Below, piece after piece: positions 18,285-28,066 of a stretch of 64,000 nucleotides of DNA (positions are counted from its first letter, which is position 1; every line of letters begins with the position of its first letter). Below the pieces are notes generated by a model. The model saw only the letters and a program-made list of their open reading frames with translations. It was not told the origin of the DNA and did no database searches. Source of the DNA: Xenophilus arseniciresistens (GTDB lineage: Bacteria; Pseudomonadota; Gammaproteobacteria; Burkholderiales; Burkholderiaceae_C); contig NZ_JAQIPB010000003.1 of assembly GCF_028023875.1 (NCBI RefSeq), forward strand, positions 434,001 to 498,000, read 5' to 3'. The position numbers were made by a program, and so were the translations under genes.

Positions 18285-19307
18285 TCAGCGCGCGCGTTCG
18301 TGCGCCTGCGCCAGCCACGTGCGCAGGGCGCTCAGCGCTGCGGGCGGCGGCAGCGCGAAGGCCGGCGCAGCGCCTGCCGCATGCCAGCGCACGGCATTGC
18401 CGCCCAGCTCCAGGGTGCCCAGCACGCGCGCGCCCTGGCGCAGGGTGAGGCGGCCATCGACGGATGCAGGCAAGGCGGCATCGCGCGCCTCGGCCCGGGG
18501 CAGCGGAAGCACCTGCTCCAGCAGCGCCGTCAGTTCTGCCGCGCGCTCGCGCGGCACGGTGCCGCTGCGGCCTTGTGCGTCGGTGAATTGCAGCTCGGTC
18601 CATTGCTGCCACGAGGGGAATTCGGGGGCTGCGATGGGCGCCGGCGGCGGTGCCGCAGCGGCGGGCGCAGGCGCGCGCGCTTCGGCCTGTCGCGCATCGG
18701 CAGCAGTTGCACCGGCCTCCAGGGCATCGCGCTGCGATTCAATCGGTGCGCGCAGGCGTGCCTGCGGCGCAGCAGGTTCAGCGGGTGGCGGGGCGCGCTT
18801 GTGTTGCTCGCGTGAAGCCTCAGCATTTGGCGCTGCGGGCTGTGCAGGCGCGGGCTCAACCGCAGCGGGCCCGGGTGCAGAGGTTGCGGGCGCGGGCGCT
18901 GCCTGCGGCATCGGCGCAGGCGCAGCAGGCGCTGCCGGCGGCGCCATCTCGGCCTGCGGCGCCTCGCGGCTCAGGGCTGCACGGTCCCCATCAGGCTGTG
19001 CCTGTGGCACTGGCTCGCCCTGCCATATCAGGGTGATGAAGAAGGCCATGACCACGGTGGCCAGGGCGGCGCTCCAGGGTGCGGAGGCGCGCGGCAGCAA
19101 CCGGTCCAGCCAGCGCAGCAGGAAGAACGAGGTGCCGCCTGCGACGGGCTTTGCTGCAGGCGCCTGCACCGCACGATGGGCGGCCTCCAGAATTGCGGCC
19201 CGCGTGGCTGCGCTCGGCTGCACCTGGGCATCGGGCGCATGGTCCAGCATGCGCTGCCAGCGCGCATCGGGCGCCAGGTCGTCGTGCGCGTTGGGTGCCT
19301 GGCTCAT
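18285..19307 (-). CDS. Probable single-pass membrane anti-sigma factor
   Basis: A 340-residue protein with a short cytoplasmic N-terminus, one hydrophobic helix (about residues 78-95, WSAALATVVMAFFITLIW), a long Pro/Ala-rich periplasmic linker (about 100-225) and a small C-terminal domain ending in residues 230-340. Its ATG overlaps the stop of the ECF sigma gene by four bases, so it is translated with it. Topology and coupling make it the cognate anti-sigma factor; no zinc-binding HxxxCxxC motif is visible in the N-terminus, so it is not a ZAS type. I recognise no named family. Confidence 0.72.
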   Translation of the reverse strand: MSQAPNAHDDLAPDARWQRMLDHAPDAQVQPSAATRAAILEAAHRAVQAPAAKPVAGGTSFFLLRWLDRLLPRASAPWSAALATVVMAFFITLIWQGEPVPQAQPDGDRAALSREAPQAEMAPPAAPAAPAPMPQAAPAPATSAPGPAAVEPAPAQPAAPNAEASREQHKRAPPPAEPAAPQARLRAPIESQRDALEAGATAADARQAEARAPAPAAAAPPPAPIAAPEFPSWQQWTELQFTDAQGRSGTVPRERAAELTALLEQVLPLPRAEARDAALPASVDGRLTLRQGARVLGTLELGGNAVRWHAAGAAPAFALPPPAALSALRTWLAQAHERAR

Positions 19308-19942
19308 GCACGCGCCTCCAGCACCGACAGGTACTGCGCCATGCAGGGCCGCAGCTTCTGCAGCGCATAGCGCAGCCGGCTCTTGGCGGTCTCAAAGCCC
19401 AGGCCCAGCTGCTGAGCCAGCGCGTCCACGCTCAAGCCCTCTTCATGCTGAAGAAGAAAGGCGGCGCGCTGCTCGCTCGGCAGTTCATCCAGACACGCCA
19501 GCAGCCGGCGACCCGCCGCGCGCCAGAAGGCCAGCTCTTCGGCCGAGGGCTGGGCCGTGGCCTGGGCGGCCGCACGCAGCACGGGCACATCGGCCTCGTC
19601 TTCGCCCTCGTGCGCGTCCAGCGTCACTTCGCGGCCGCTCACGCGCAGCCGGTCCATGGCCAGGTTGTGGGCGATGGTGAAGGCCCAGGTGCGCCAGCTC
19701 GCGCCCTGCGGCGAGAAGGAGGCGCGGGCGGCCACGATGCGCAGCCAGCAGTCCTGGAACACCTCGTCGGCCTGCGCCGCCAGCCGCGCGCCCAGCAGCC
19801 GGCGCACGAAGCGCAGCATGGCCGCTTCATGCCGGGCATAGAGCAGGTCGAAGGCAGCCGCGTCCCCGCCGGCATAGGCCAGCATCAGCTGCTCGTCCGC
19901 CACTGCATGGCGGCCTGCTTCGACGGCGGGTGGAGATCGCAT
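19304..19942 (-). CDS. ECF-type RNA polymerase sigma factor
   Basis: A 212-residue group IV sigma factor. Region 2 includes FDLLYARHEAAMLRFVRRLL and VFQDCWLRIVAARASF followed by WAFTIAHNLAMDRLR; region 4 has LDELPSEQRAAFLL, then the helix-turn-helix GLSVDALAQQLGLGFETAKSRL. The gene is translationally coupled to a membrane anti-sigma gene. The ATG at 19942 is chosen; the longer frame to 20050 carries non-family sequence. No extracytoplasmic stimulus can be named from this window. Confidence 0.9.
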   Translation of the reverse strand: MRSPPAVEAGRHAVADEQLMLAYAGGDAAAFDLLYARHEAAMLRFVRRLLGARLAAQADEVFQDCWLRIVAARASFSPQGASWRTWAFTIAHNLAMDRLRVSGREVTLDAHEGEDEADVPVLRAAAQATAQPSAEELAFWRAAGRRLLACLDELPSEQRAAFLLQHEEGLSVDALAQQLGLGFETAKSRLRYALQKLRPCMAQYLSVLEARA

Positions 19943-20054
19943 GGAGGCTGCATTGTCACCAGCCCTTGTACGGCCCGGGACGCGAAGAAGGGTTGCGCGA
20001 TGCAGGCCGTGCAAGGCTGGCGTGAACATCCCGACGGCCAACTTCGCCAAAGAT

Positions 20055-20084
20055 TTGCACGCCCCCGAAATCCCTGCATATAAT
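20055..20084 (+). promoter_or_regulatory. Promoter of tRNA-Met
   Basis: A -35 TTGCAC (20055-20060) and a consensus -10 TATAAT (20079-20084) are separated by 18 bases. The GC-rich stretch GGCGGGCTC follows the -10, as in stringently controlled promoters of stable RNA genes, and the tRNA begins 10 bases downstream. Confidence 0.88.
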
Positions 20085-20093
20085 GGCGGGCTC

Positions 20094-20170
20094 GGCGCTT
20101 TAGCTCAGTCGGTTAGAGCGATGGAATCATAATCCACAGGTCCGCGGTTCGAGTCCGTGAAGCGCCACCA
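20094..20170 (+). tRNA. tRNA-Met (anticodon CAU)
   Basis: A full cloverleaf of 77 bases with encoded CCA. The acceptor stem pairs GGCGCTT with AAGCGCC, the D arm is GCTC...GAGC, the anticodon loop ATCATAA carries CAT, and the T arm is CGCGG-TTCGAGT-CCGTG. The first base pair G-C rules out initiator tRNA. Elongator tRNA-Met is most likely; tRNA-Ile2, which also reads CAT before lysidine modification, is the alternative. Confidence 0.93.
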
Positions 20171-20178
20171 AACAAGTC

Positions 20179-20210
20179 AAGGGGCTACGTGAAAACGTAG
20201 CCCCTTTTGT
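20179..20210 (+). terminator. Rho-independent terminator after tRNA
   Basis: A perfect ten-pair stem GGGGCTACGT / ACGTAGCCCC with a GAAA tetraloop is followed by TTTTGT, starting 10 bases after the tRNA 3' end. Confidence 0.95.
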
Positions 20211-20301
20211 CTTGGGCCCTCTTGGGGCGCGCCGCGCAGCGGCACAGGTGTCAGCAAGCCGTGCTACTGTCGCGGCCCCGGCCCACCCAGCAGTCGCGCC
20301 C

Positions 20302-21555
20302 ATGCCCACCGCCCATCTTTCCGTCTACTTCTTCATCCAGGTTGCGGTGATCATCACGGCGGCGCAACTGGTGGGCCGGCTGGGCCAGCGGTTCGGGCAG
20401 CCGCAGGTGGTGGGCGAGATGATTGCCGGCGTGCTGCTGGGGCCTTCGCTGTTCGGGCTGCTGCTGCCCGAGCTGCAGCGTGCGCTCTTCCCCAAGGAAA
20501 CGCTGGGCATGCTGTACGTGGCGGCCCAGCTGGGCGTGGGCCTTTACATGTTCCTGGTGGGCACCGAGTTCCGGGCCGACCACTTCCGAAGCCGCGCGCG
20601 CAGCGCAGCCAGCGTCTCACTGGCCGGCATCCTGGTGCCCTTCGTGCTGGCCTTCCTGCTGGCGCCGCAGATTCTGCAGGTGCCCGGCCTGTTCGCGCAA
20701 AAGGTCAGGCCCTTCGAAGCTTCGCTGTTCCTCGGCGCGGCGATTGCGATCACGGCCTTTCCGATGCTGGCGCGCATCATCTCCGAGCGCGGCCTGGCCG
20801 GCACCTCGCTGGGCACGCTGGCGCTGACGGCCGGCGCCGTGGACGACGCCGTGGCCTGGTGCATCCTGGCGGTGGTGCTGGCCAGCTTCAGCGGATCCTG
20901 GAGCGGCGCCTACATGGCGGTGCTGGGCGGCGCGGCCTTCGCGCTGTTCATGGTCCTGGTCGGCAGCCGCCTGCTCAGGCGGCTGGGGCAACACGTGAAC
21001 CCCGCGCAGCCGTTGAGCAGTTCCATGCTGGCCACCGTGCTGGTGCTGTTCGCGCTCAGTGCCTTCACCATGGACCTGGTGGGCATCCATGCGGTGTTCG
21101 GCGGCTTCATCCTGGGCGCCTGCCTGCCGCGCGGGCCGCTGACCGAGAAGCTGCGCGATCAGCTGCAGCCCTTCGTGGTGGTGTTCCTGCTGCCCATCTT
21201 CTTCACCTATTCGGGGCTGAACACGCGGCTTTCGGTGCTTTTCGATCCCGGCATCCTGCTGGCCGCCGTGGCCATCCTGCTGGCTTCGTTCTGCGGCAAG
21301 GGGCTGGCCTGCTGGGGCGCGGCACGTCTGACCGGCGAGAACCAGCGCGACGCGATGGCCATCGGCGCGCTGATGAACGCGCGCGGGCTGATGGAGCTGA
21401 TCATCATCAACATCGGCCTGCAGGCCGGCGTGATCCTGCCGGGCCTGTTCTCGGTGCTGGTGCTGATGGCGGTGCTGACCACGCTGATGGCCACGCCGCT
21501 GTTCAATCTGGCCGTGCGCATGCGCGAGCGGGGCGCACTGGTTTCATCGGGTTAG
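20302..21555 (+). CDS. Kef/CPA2-type cation:proton antiporter
   Basis: A 417-residue membrane antiporter of the monovalent cation:proton antiporter-2 family with about 12 hydrophobic helices. QPQVVGEMIAGVLLGPS is the first family motif, and ALTAGAVDDAVAWCILA carries the Asp-Asp pair of the ion site. GALMNARGLMELIIINIGL is the C-terminal family motif. There is no RCK/TrkA-N or other regulatory domain, so it is a short form rather than KefB/C. Start ATG at 20302 begins just before the first helix. Transported ion (K+ or Na+) cannot be told. Confidence 0.9.
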   Translation: MPTAHLSVYFFIQVAVIITAAQLVGRLGQRFGQPQVVGEMIAGVLLGPSLFGLLLPELQRALFPKETLGMLYVAAQLGVGLYMFLVGTEFRADHFRSRARSAASVSLAGILVPFVLAFLLAPQILQVPGLFAQKVRPFEASLFLGAAIAITAFPMLARIISERGLAGTSLGTLALTAGAVDDAVAWCILAVVLASFSGSWSGAYMAVLGGAAFALFMVLVGSRLLRRLGQHVNPAQPLSSSMLATVLVLFALSAFTMDLVGIHAVFGGFILGACLPRGPLTEKLRDQLQPFVVVFLLPIFFTYSGLNTRLSVLFDPGILLAAVAILLASFCGKGLACWGAARLTGENQRDAMAIGALMNARGLMELIIINIGLQAGVILPGLFSVLVLMAVLTTLMATPLFNLAVRMRERGALVSSG

Positions 21556-21577
21556 AACCCGGCGCCGCAGGCAGTAC

Positions 21578-22456
21578 TCAGGCGGCGGCGTGCGCGGCCG
21601 CCACGCGGCCCGCAGGCGCGCCAGCAGCCAGCTTCATGTGCTGTGCCCAGTCGAGGATCTCCAGCGTGCCGTCGGCATGCTCGGCCAGGGCGGTGAGGCT
21701 TTCGACCCAGTCGCCGTCGTTGCAGTAGAGGATGCCGTCGATGTCGCGCATCTCGGCATGGTGGATGTGGCCGCACACCACGCCCTGCACGCCGCGCTTG
21801 TGAGCCTCGCGCGCCACGGCCGATTCGAAGTCGCCCACGTAGCTCACAGCCCGCTTCACCTTGCCCTTGAGGTACTTGGAGAGCGACCAGTACGGCAGGC
21901 CCATGCGCGCACGCAGGCTGTTGAGGTGGCGGTTGAGCTTGAGGGTGAATTCGTAGAGCGAATCGCCCACGTAGGCCAGCCACTTGGCGCACTGGATCAC
22001 GCCGTCGAACAGGTCGCCGTGCATGATCCACAGCTTGCGCCCGTCGGCGGTCTCGTGGATCCATTCCTCGGCCACGTCGATGCCGCCGAAGTTGTGATTG
22101 AGGTACTTGCGCGCGAACTCGTCGTGGTTGCCAGGAATGAAGATCACGCGCGTGCCCTTGCGGGCCTTGCGCAGCAACTTCTGGATCACGTCGTTGTGCG
22201 CCTGCGGCCAGTACCAGTGCCGCTTGAGCTGCCAGCCGTCGATGATGTCCCCGACCAGGAACAGCGTCTCGCACTCGGTGTTCTTCAGGAAGTCGAGCAG
22301 CGCCCGTGCCTGGCAGCCGGGCGTGCCCAGGTGCAGGTCCGAAATCCACAGCGTGCGAAAGCGCAGCGGTGGCGGGCCCGAAGCCGGCTCCTCGGGTTCG
22401 GAGGGCCGGTCGGCGGTGTCGCGCCATGCGCGGATGAAGGCATCGTCGCGTTGCAT
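21578..22456 (-). CDS. LpxH-like calcineurin-fold metallophosphoesterase
   Basis: A 292-residue protein with all metallophosphoesterase motifs: ISDLHLGT, LVGDIIDGW, IPGNHDE, IMHGD and VCGHIHHA. The layout fits the UDP-2,3-diacylglucosamine diphosphatase LpxH2-like group, which cleaves the lipid A precursor pyrophosphate, though E. coli-type LpxH is shorter (240 residues), so another phosphoester substrate is possible. The C-terminal 20 residues are Ala-rich. ATG at 22456 is preferred to a TTG three codons upstream. Convergent with the antiporter gene. Confidence 0.85.
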   Translation of the reverse strand: MQRDDAFIRAWRDTADRPSEPEEPASGPPPLRFRTLWISDLHLGTPGCQARALLDFLKNTECETLFLVGDIIDGWQLKRHWYWPQAHNDVIQKLLRKARKGTRVIFIPGNHDEFARKYLNHNFGGIDVAEEWIHETADGRKLWIMHGDLFDGVIQCAKWLAYVGDSLYEFTLKLNRHLNSLRARMGLPYWSLSKYLKGKVKRAVSYVGDFESAVAREAHKRGVQGVVCGHIHHAEMRDIDGILYCNDGDWVESLTALAEHADGTLEILDWAQHMKLAAGAPAGRVAAAHAAA

Positions 22457-22552
22457 GGCCCGCAAGCTTCGGCCTGGCGCATGACCGCGTCATGTCGGCT
22501 TCGTGACCGGGGCATGACATGCCCGCGCCCGGGCCCGGAAATTCGCGGCCGT

Positions 22553-23620
<1,068 letters not shown>

Positions 23621-23819
23621 GGCGCTGTCTGGTCGCGGTGGTCCCTGTGGACGCTGTGAGTCTAGGGCCTGTGAACGCGCTTTCAGGGTGGCGCACGGGT
23701 AGCAAATGGCGGTACCCGGCGGGGCGCACTTTCATTCCGGTACAGATCGATGACAGAGCGATGAAGGGCGGCTGGCAGAATCGCCCGCCATCGTTGCCCA
23801 CGCCCGCCCACACCCTCGC

Positions 23820-24431
23820 ATGTCCATCTACGCCCTCAAACCCCGCTTCCAGGCCCTGCTGAGACCGGGCGTGCGGCGGCTGGCCGAAGCCGGCATCACG
23901 GCCAACCAGGTGACGGTGGCCGCCTGCGTGATTTCTGTGGCGCTGGGGCTGTGGCTGTTCTTTGCCGCGCCGGGCCGCTGGGCCTTTGCGCTGGTGCCGC
24001 TGTGGATGCTGCTGCGCATGGCCTTCAATGCGATCGACGGCATGCTGGCGCGCGAGCACGGCCAGCAAAGCCGGCTGGGCGCCTTCCTCAACGAGCTCAC
24101 CGATGTGGTGTCCGACGCCGCGCTCTATGCGCCTTTTGCGCTGATCGAGCCGCTGGGCGCCTTCTGGGTGGGCGCGCTGATCGTAGGTGCCGGTTTGAGC
24201 GAATTCGCGGGCGCGCTGGGGCCCACCGTGGGCGCCAGCCGCCGCTACGACGGGCCGCTGGGCAAGAGCGACCGGGCCTTCGTGTTCGGCGCGCTGGGCC
24301 TGTACATCGCACTGGGCGGGCCGCTGCCGCCGGGCATCGCAGCCTGGCTCATGCCGCTGCTCACCGCGCTGGTGGCGTGGACCACCGTCAACCGCGTGCG
24401 CCGCGCACTGGCTGAAACCGGCGGCGCCTGA
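23820..24431 (+). CDS. ynbA: CDP-alcohol phosphatidyltransferase family protein (YnbA-like)
   Basis: A 203-residue membrane enzyme with about five helices that should transfer a phosphatidyl group from CDP-diacylglycerol to an alcohol. The family motif DxxDGxxARx8GxxxDxxxD is present but reads N70-x2-D73-G74-x2-A77-R78-x8-G87-x3-N91-x3-D95: the first and third Asp are Asn. From memory E. coli YnbA has the same Asn pair, so it marks the subfamily rather than decay. FGxxGKSDRAFVFGALG-like text downstream also matches YnbA. First gene of a six-gene cassette; 28 bases before the next gene. The acceptor alcohol is unknown. Confidence 0.87.
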   Translation: MSIYALKPRFQALLRPGVRRLAEAGITANQVTVAACVISVALGLWLFFAAPGRWAFALVPLWMLLRMAFNAIDGMLAREHGQQSRLGAFLNELTDVVSDAALYAPFALIEPLGAFWVGALIVGAGLSEFAGALGPTVGASRRYDGPLGKSDRAFVFGALGLYIALGGPLPPGIAAWLMPLLTALVAWTTVNRVRRALAETGGA

Positions 24432-24458
24432 GCGCGTCCGCCACACAGATTGGATGTC

Positions 24459-26225
24459 ATGACCGAACGCATCGCACAGGAACTGCATTTCGACACCCAC
24501 GATGGCGTGTCGCTCTTCTACCGCCACTGGCCGGCCGTGCCCGCCGAAGGGGCCGGGCGCCGCGGCGCGGTGCTGCTGTTCCACCGCGGCCATGAGCATG
24601 GCGCGCGCATGGCGCATCTGGTCGACGAGCTTCAGCTCCCCGACTTCGACTTTTTCGCCTGGGACGCGCGGGGCCACGGCCAGTCGCCCGGCGAGCGCGG
24701 CCACAGCCCCAGCTTTGCCCATTCGGTGCGCGACGTGCAGACCTTCGTCGAACACATCAGAGCCCGCCATGGCGTGGCCGAGCAGGACATGCACGTCGTG
24801 GCGCAAAGCGTGGGCGCGGTGCTGATCAGCACCTGGGCCCACGACTACGCGCCCAAGGTGCGCGGCCTCACGCTGGCCTCGCCGGCCTTCAAGGTCAAGC
24901 TCTACGTGCCCTTCGCGCGGCCGGGCCTGGCGCTGATGCACAAGCTGCGCGGGCTGTTCTTCGTCAACAGCTATGTGAAGGCGAAGTTCCTCACGCACGA
25001 CCCCGCGCGCATCGCCAGCTACGAGGCCGATCCGCTGATCTCGCGCCCCATCGCCGTCAACATCCTGCTCGATCTGTACGAGGCCGCCGAGCGCGTGGTG
25101 CAGGACGCCAACGCCATCGTGCTGCCCACGCAGCTGCTCATCTCCGGCGCGGACTGGGTGGTGCACCACAAGCCGCAGCACCAGTTCTTCCAGCGCCTGG
25201 GCAGCGCCGTGAAGGAGAAGATCGAGCTGCCCGGCTTCTTCCACGACACGCTGGGCGAAAAAGACCGCGCGGGCGCCGTGAGCTCGGTGCGCCGCTTCAT
25301 CCTGCAGGGCTTCGACACGCCGGCCACGCCGGTGGACCTGCGCGCGGCCGACCAGCAGGGCGCGACGGCCGACGAGTCGCGCGCACTGGCGGCGCCGCTG
25401 CACCCGCTGTCACCGCGCGGCCTGTACTGGGGCGCCACGCGCGCGGGCCTGCGGCTGGGGGGTGCGCTCTCGCGCGGCGTGGCGCTGGGGCATGCCACCG
25501 GCTTCGATTCGGGCAGCACGCTCGACTACGTCTACCGCAACGAGGCCGCGGGCGCGCCGCTGATCGGCAAATCCATCGACCGCTCGTACCTCGATTCGAT
25601 CGGCTGGCGCGGCATCCGCCAGCGCAAGCTGCATGTGGAAGAGCTGCTGCGCGAAGCCATGGAGCGCCTGGCCGCCGCGCACCGCGAAGTGCGCCTGATG
25701 GACATCGCCGCGGGCCATGGCCGCTACGTGCTCGATGCGGTGGCCGCCAGCCCGGTGAAGGCCCATTCCATCCTGCTGCGCGATTACAGCGACATCAACG
25801 TGCGCGACGGCCAGAAACTGATTGCCGAGCGCGAGCTGCAGGACCGCGCGCAGTTCGTGCAGGCCGACGCCTTCGACCGCATGAGCCTGGCAACCGTGAT
25901 GCCGCGGCCCACCTTGGCCGTGGTCTCGGGCCTGTACGAGCTCTTCCCCGACAACGAAATGGTGCGGCGCTCGCTCGCAGGCGTGGGCGACGCGGTGGAA
26001 GACGGCGGCTATCTGGTCTACACGGGCCAGCCCTGGCACCCGCAGCTGGAGATGATCGCGCGCGCGCTCACCAGCCACCGGCAGGGCGCGGCCTGGGTGA
26101 TGCGCCGGCGCACGCAGGCCGAGATGGACCAGCTCGTCGAGGAAGCGGGCTTTCGCAAGATCACCCAGCGCATCGATCGCTGGGGCATCTTCACCGTCTC
26201 TCTGGCACAACGCGTGGTTCGATGA
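24459..26225 (+). CDS. ynbC: Alpha/beta hydrolase fused to SAM-dependent methyltransferase (YnbC-like)
   Basis: A 588-residue two-domain protein. Residues 8-300 are a monoacylglycerol-lipase-like hydrolase (oxyanion region LLFHRGHEHGARM, FFAWDARGHGQSPGERG, nucleophile Ser117 in AQSVGA). Residues about 390-588 form a class I methyltransferase with SAM loop MDIAAGHGRYVLD near 412 and an acidic motif II (LLRDYSDINV). E. coli YnbC has the same fusion and almost the same length. It follows the YnbA-like gene and overlaps the next by four bases. The combination suggests deacylation plus methylation of a lipid; the substrate is unknown. Confidence 0.87.
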   Translation: MTERIAQELHFDTHDGVSLFYRHWPAVPAEGAGRRGAVLLFHRGHEHGARMAHLVDELQLPDFDFFAWDARGHGQSPGERGHSPSFAHSVRDVQTFVEHIRARHGVAEQDMHVVAQSVGAVLISTWAHDYAPKVRGLTLASPAFKVKLYVPFARPGLALMHKLRGLFFVNSYVKAKFLTHDPARIASYEADPLISRPIAVNILLDLYEAAERVVQDANAIVLPTQLLISGADWVVHHKPQHQFFQRLGSAVKEKIELPGFFHDTLGEKDRAGAVSSVRRFILQGFDTPATPVDLRAADQQGATADESRALAAPLHPLSPRGLYWGATRAGLRLGGALSRGVALGHATGFDSGSTLDYVYRNEAAGAPLIGKSIDRSYLDSIGWRGIRQRKLHVEELLREAMERLAAAHREVRLMDIAAGHGRYVLDAVAASPVKAHSILLRDYSDINVRDGQKLIAERELQDRAQFVQADAFDRMSLATVMPRPTLAVVSGLYELFPDNEMVRRSLAGVGDAVEDGGYLVYTGQPWHPQLEMIARALTSHRQGAAWVMRRRTQAEMDQLVEEAGFRKITQRIDRWGIFTVSLAQRVVR

Positions 26226-27583
26226 GCGCCCGCGCGCAGCCGCCAGGCCGCCCCTGGAAACGCGCCGCCGCCTGGCTGGCCTGCCTGGGTCCGCTGTTCT
26301 ACCTGAGCTATGGCCTGGCCAACTGGTGGGCCGGCACGCGCGCGCAGGTGCCTTCGGTGGTGTTCGGCTGGGAACATGGCATGCCCTTCTGGGCCTGGAC
26401 CATCTTTCCCTACTGGTCCATCAATGCCTTCTACGCGCTGTCGCTGTTCCTCGGCCGCAGCCGGCACGAGGTGGACCGGCACGGCGCGCGCCTGCTCACG
26501 GCCCAGTTCATCGCGGTGAGCTGCTTCGTGCTGTGGCCCCTGCACTTCAGCTTCGGCCAGCCGGAGGTCAGCGGCGCACCGGCCTTCCTGTTCAACGCGC
26601 TGCGCGGCTTTGACCAGCCCTACAACCAGGCGCCCTCGCTGCACATCGCGCTGGCCGTGATTCTGTGGGACTGGTACCGCCGCCTCGTGCACGCGCGCTG
26701 GGCGCGGGCCGTGCTGCACGTGTGGGCGCTGCTGATCTGCGGCTCGGTGCTGACCACCTACCAGCACCACTTCATCGACATCCCCACCGGCGCGCTGCTG
26801 GGCCTGGTGTGCGTGTGGCTGTGGCCGCTGGAGCGCCGCGCGGCCCTGCCGCGCGCCTGGCGCATGGCCCGCGATGCGCAGCGCTGGAAGCTGGCCGCCT
26901 TCTACACAGCCGGCGCCGTGCTGTGCCTGGCGCTGGCGCTTTGGCTGCAGGGCGCCGCCCTGTGGCTGTGCTGGCCCGCGGCCTCGCTCGCGCTGGTGGC
27001 GCTCAACTACATCGGCTTCGGTGCCCGGGGCTTCGCGATGGACGCGCAGGGCCGCATGGGCTGGGCCGCACGCTGGCTCTACGCGCCCTACCGCGCGGGT
27101 GCGGCGCTGAACGCCTGGCTGTGGACGCGCCGCCTGCCGGCCAGCGTGGCCGTGGCGCCGGGCCTGCACCTGGGCCGCGTGCCCGATGCCGCCGAATGGG
27201 AAGCCGCCGGCCGCCCGCACCTGCTGGGCCTTTGCGCCGAACTGCAGCTGCCCGCCCCGGCCGCGGCCGCCGGTCGCGCGCGCAGCCTGCCCTTGCTGGA
27301 CCTGGTGGTGCCCGCACCCGCGCGCCTGCGCCGCGCGGCCACGCTCATCGAGGCCCAGCGCCGCCGCGCCGGTCCCGAAGGCGCCGTGTGGGTGTGTTGT
27401 GCGCTGGGCTTCTCGCGCAGCGCCGCAGCGCTGATCGCCTTCCTGCTGACGGGCCAGGGACATTCGGCACAGGCCGCGCAGCAGCTGGTGCGCGCGGCGC
27501 GTCCGCAGATCGTGCTGCGCGAGCGCTGGATGCAGGCGCTGGGCACGCTAAGCTCGCGGGCCCAGGAGCCACCGCAACCATGA
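26222..27583 (+). CDS. ynbD: PAP2-like membrane protein fused to dual-specificity phosphatase (YnbD-like)
   Basis: A 453-residue inner-membrane protein with about nine helices. Residues 100-200 hold a PAP2-type pattern (PSLHIALAVILWDWYRR and HHFIDIPTGALLG), as in lipid phosphate phosphatases. The C-terminal third is a cysteine phosphatase domain with the P-loop CALGFSRS (Cx5R) near residue 391; the usual His before the Cys is Cys. E. coli YnbD has the same PAP2-phosphatase fusion. Start overlaps ynbC (ATGA). Two phosphatase modules in one protein point to dephosphorylation of a phospholipid product, by inference. Confidence 0.87.
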   Translation: MSARAQPPGRPWKRAAAWLACLGPLFYLSYGLANWWAGTRAQVPSVVFGWEHGMPFWAWTIFPYWSINAFYALSLFLGRSRHEVDRHGARLLTAQFIAVSCFVLWPLHFSFGQPEVSGAPAFLFNALRGFDQPYNQAPSLHIALAVILWDWYRRLVHARWARAVLHVWALLICGSVLTTYQHHFIDIPTGALLGLVCVWLWPLERRAALPRAWRMARDAQRWKLAAFYTAGAVLCLALALWLQGAALWLCWPAASLALVALNYIGFGARGFAMDAQGRMGWAARWLYAPYRAGAALNAWLWTRRLPASVAVAPGLHLGRVPDAAEWEAAGRPHLLGLCAELQLPAPAAAAGRARSLPLLDLVVPAPARLRRAATLIEAQRRRAGPEGAVWVCCALGFSRSAAALIAFLLTGQGHSAQAAQQLVRAARPQIVLRERWMQALGTLSSRAQEPPQP

Positions 27584-28014
27584 CCGAACACGAGCGCACC
27601 CAGTGCGCAACCCTTGCCGCCCTGCTGCATGCCGGCGCCCTGGTGGGCCTGTGGGGCTTTGCGCTCAGCGCCATCTCTGCCGCCGTGCTGGCGCTGCTGA
27701 TGCCCGACCTGAGCTTCACGGCCACCCTGAGCTTCGGCTGCGCCGCGCTGCTGGGCCTGCTGGAGCGCTATTTCGCCTTCCGCCTGCGCTTCGATGAAAA
27801 GCTGTTCGACGGGCTGGCCAGGGGCCATGTGGTGTCGCTGCTGTCCCTGGATGTGGCGCTGGAGCGCCTGGGCCTGCGCACCGCGCCGCGCGCCGAGCGC
27901 GGCCTGGAAGAGCGCATGCGCGCCACGCGCCAGTTGCTGCGCCGCCACGCGGTGGTGGTGGTCTGCCAAAGCCTGATGTTCGTGCTGGCCCTGATGACGG
28001 AAACCTTGAGATGA
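27580..28014 (+). CDS. Small hydrophobic protein of unknown function in the ynb-like cassette
   Basis: A 144-residue protein with two N-terminal hydrophobic helices (about 11-34 and 42-60), a charged middle (LRFDEKLFDGLARG and an Arg-rich stretch near 100-120) and a third hydrophobic segment at the C-terminus. I recognise no family. Its ATG overlaps the YnbD-like stop by four bases, so it is coupled to the cassette and likely serves the same membrane complex. It has no counterpart in the E. coli ynbABCD operon as I remember it. Confidence 0.7.
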   Translation: MTEHERTQCATLAALLHAGALVGLWGFALSAISAAVLALLMPDLSFTATLSFGCAALLGLLERYFAFRLRFDEKLFDGLARGHVVSLLSLDVALERLGLRTAPRAERGLEERMRATRQLLRRHAVVVVCQSLMFVLALMTETLR

Positions 28015-28066
28015 CGGCACTCCCTGCCCCCGGATGCGGCCCAGCGCCGAAGCCTGAGCACCCCCA

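Noticed and set aside
20094-20170. Initiator tRNA-fMet
   Set aside because: The acceptor stem begins with a G-C pair and the anticodon stem lacks the three G-C pairs of initiators.
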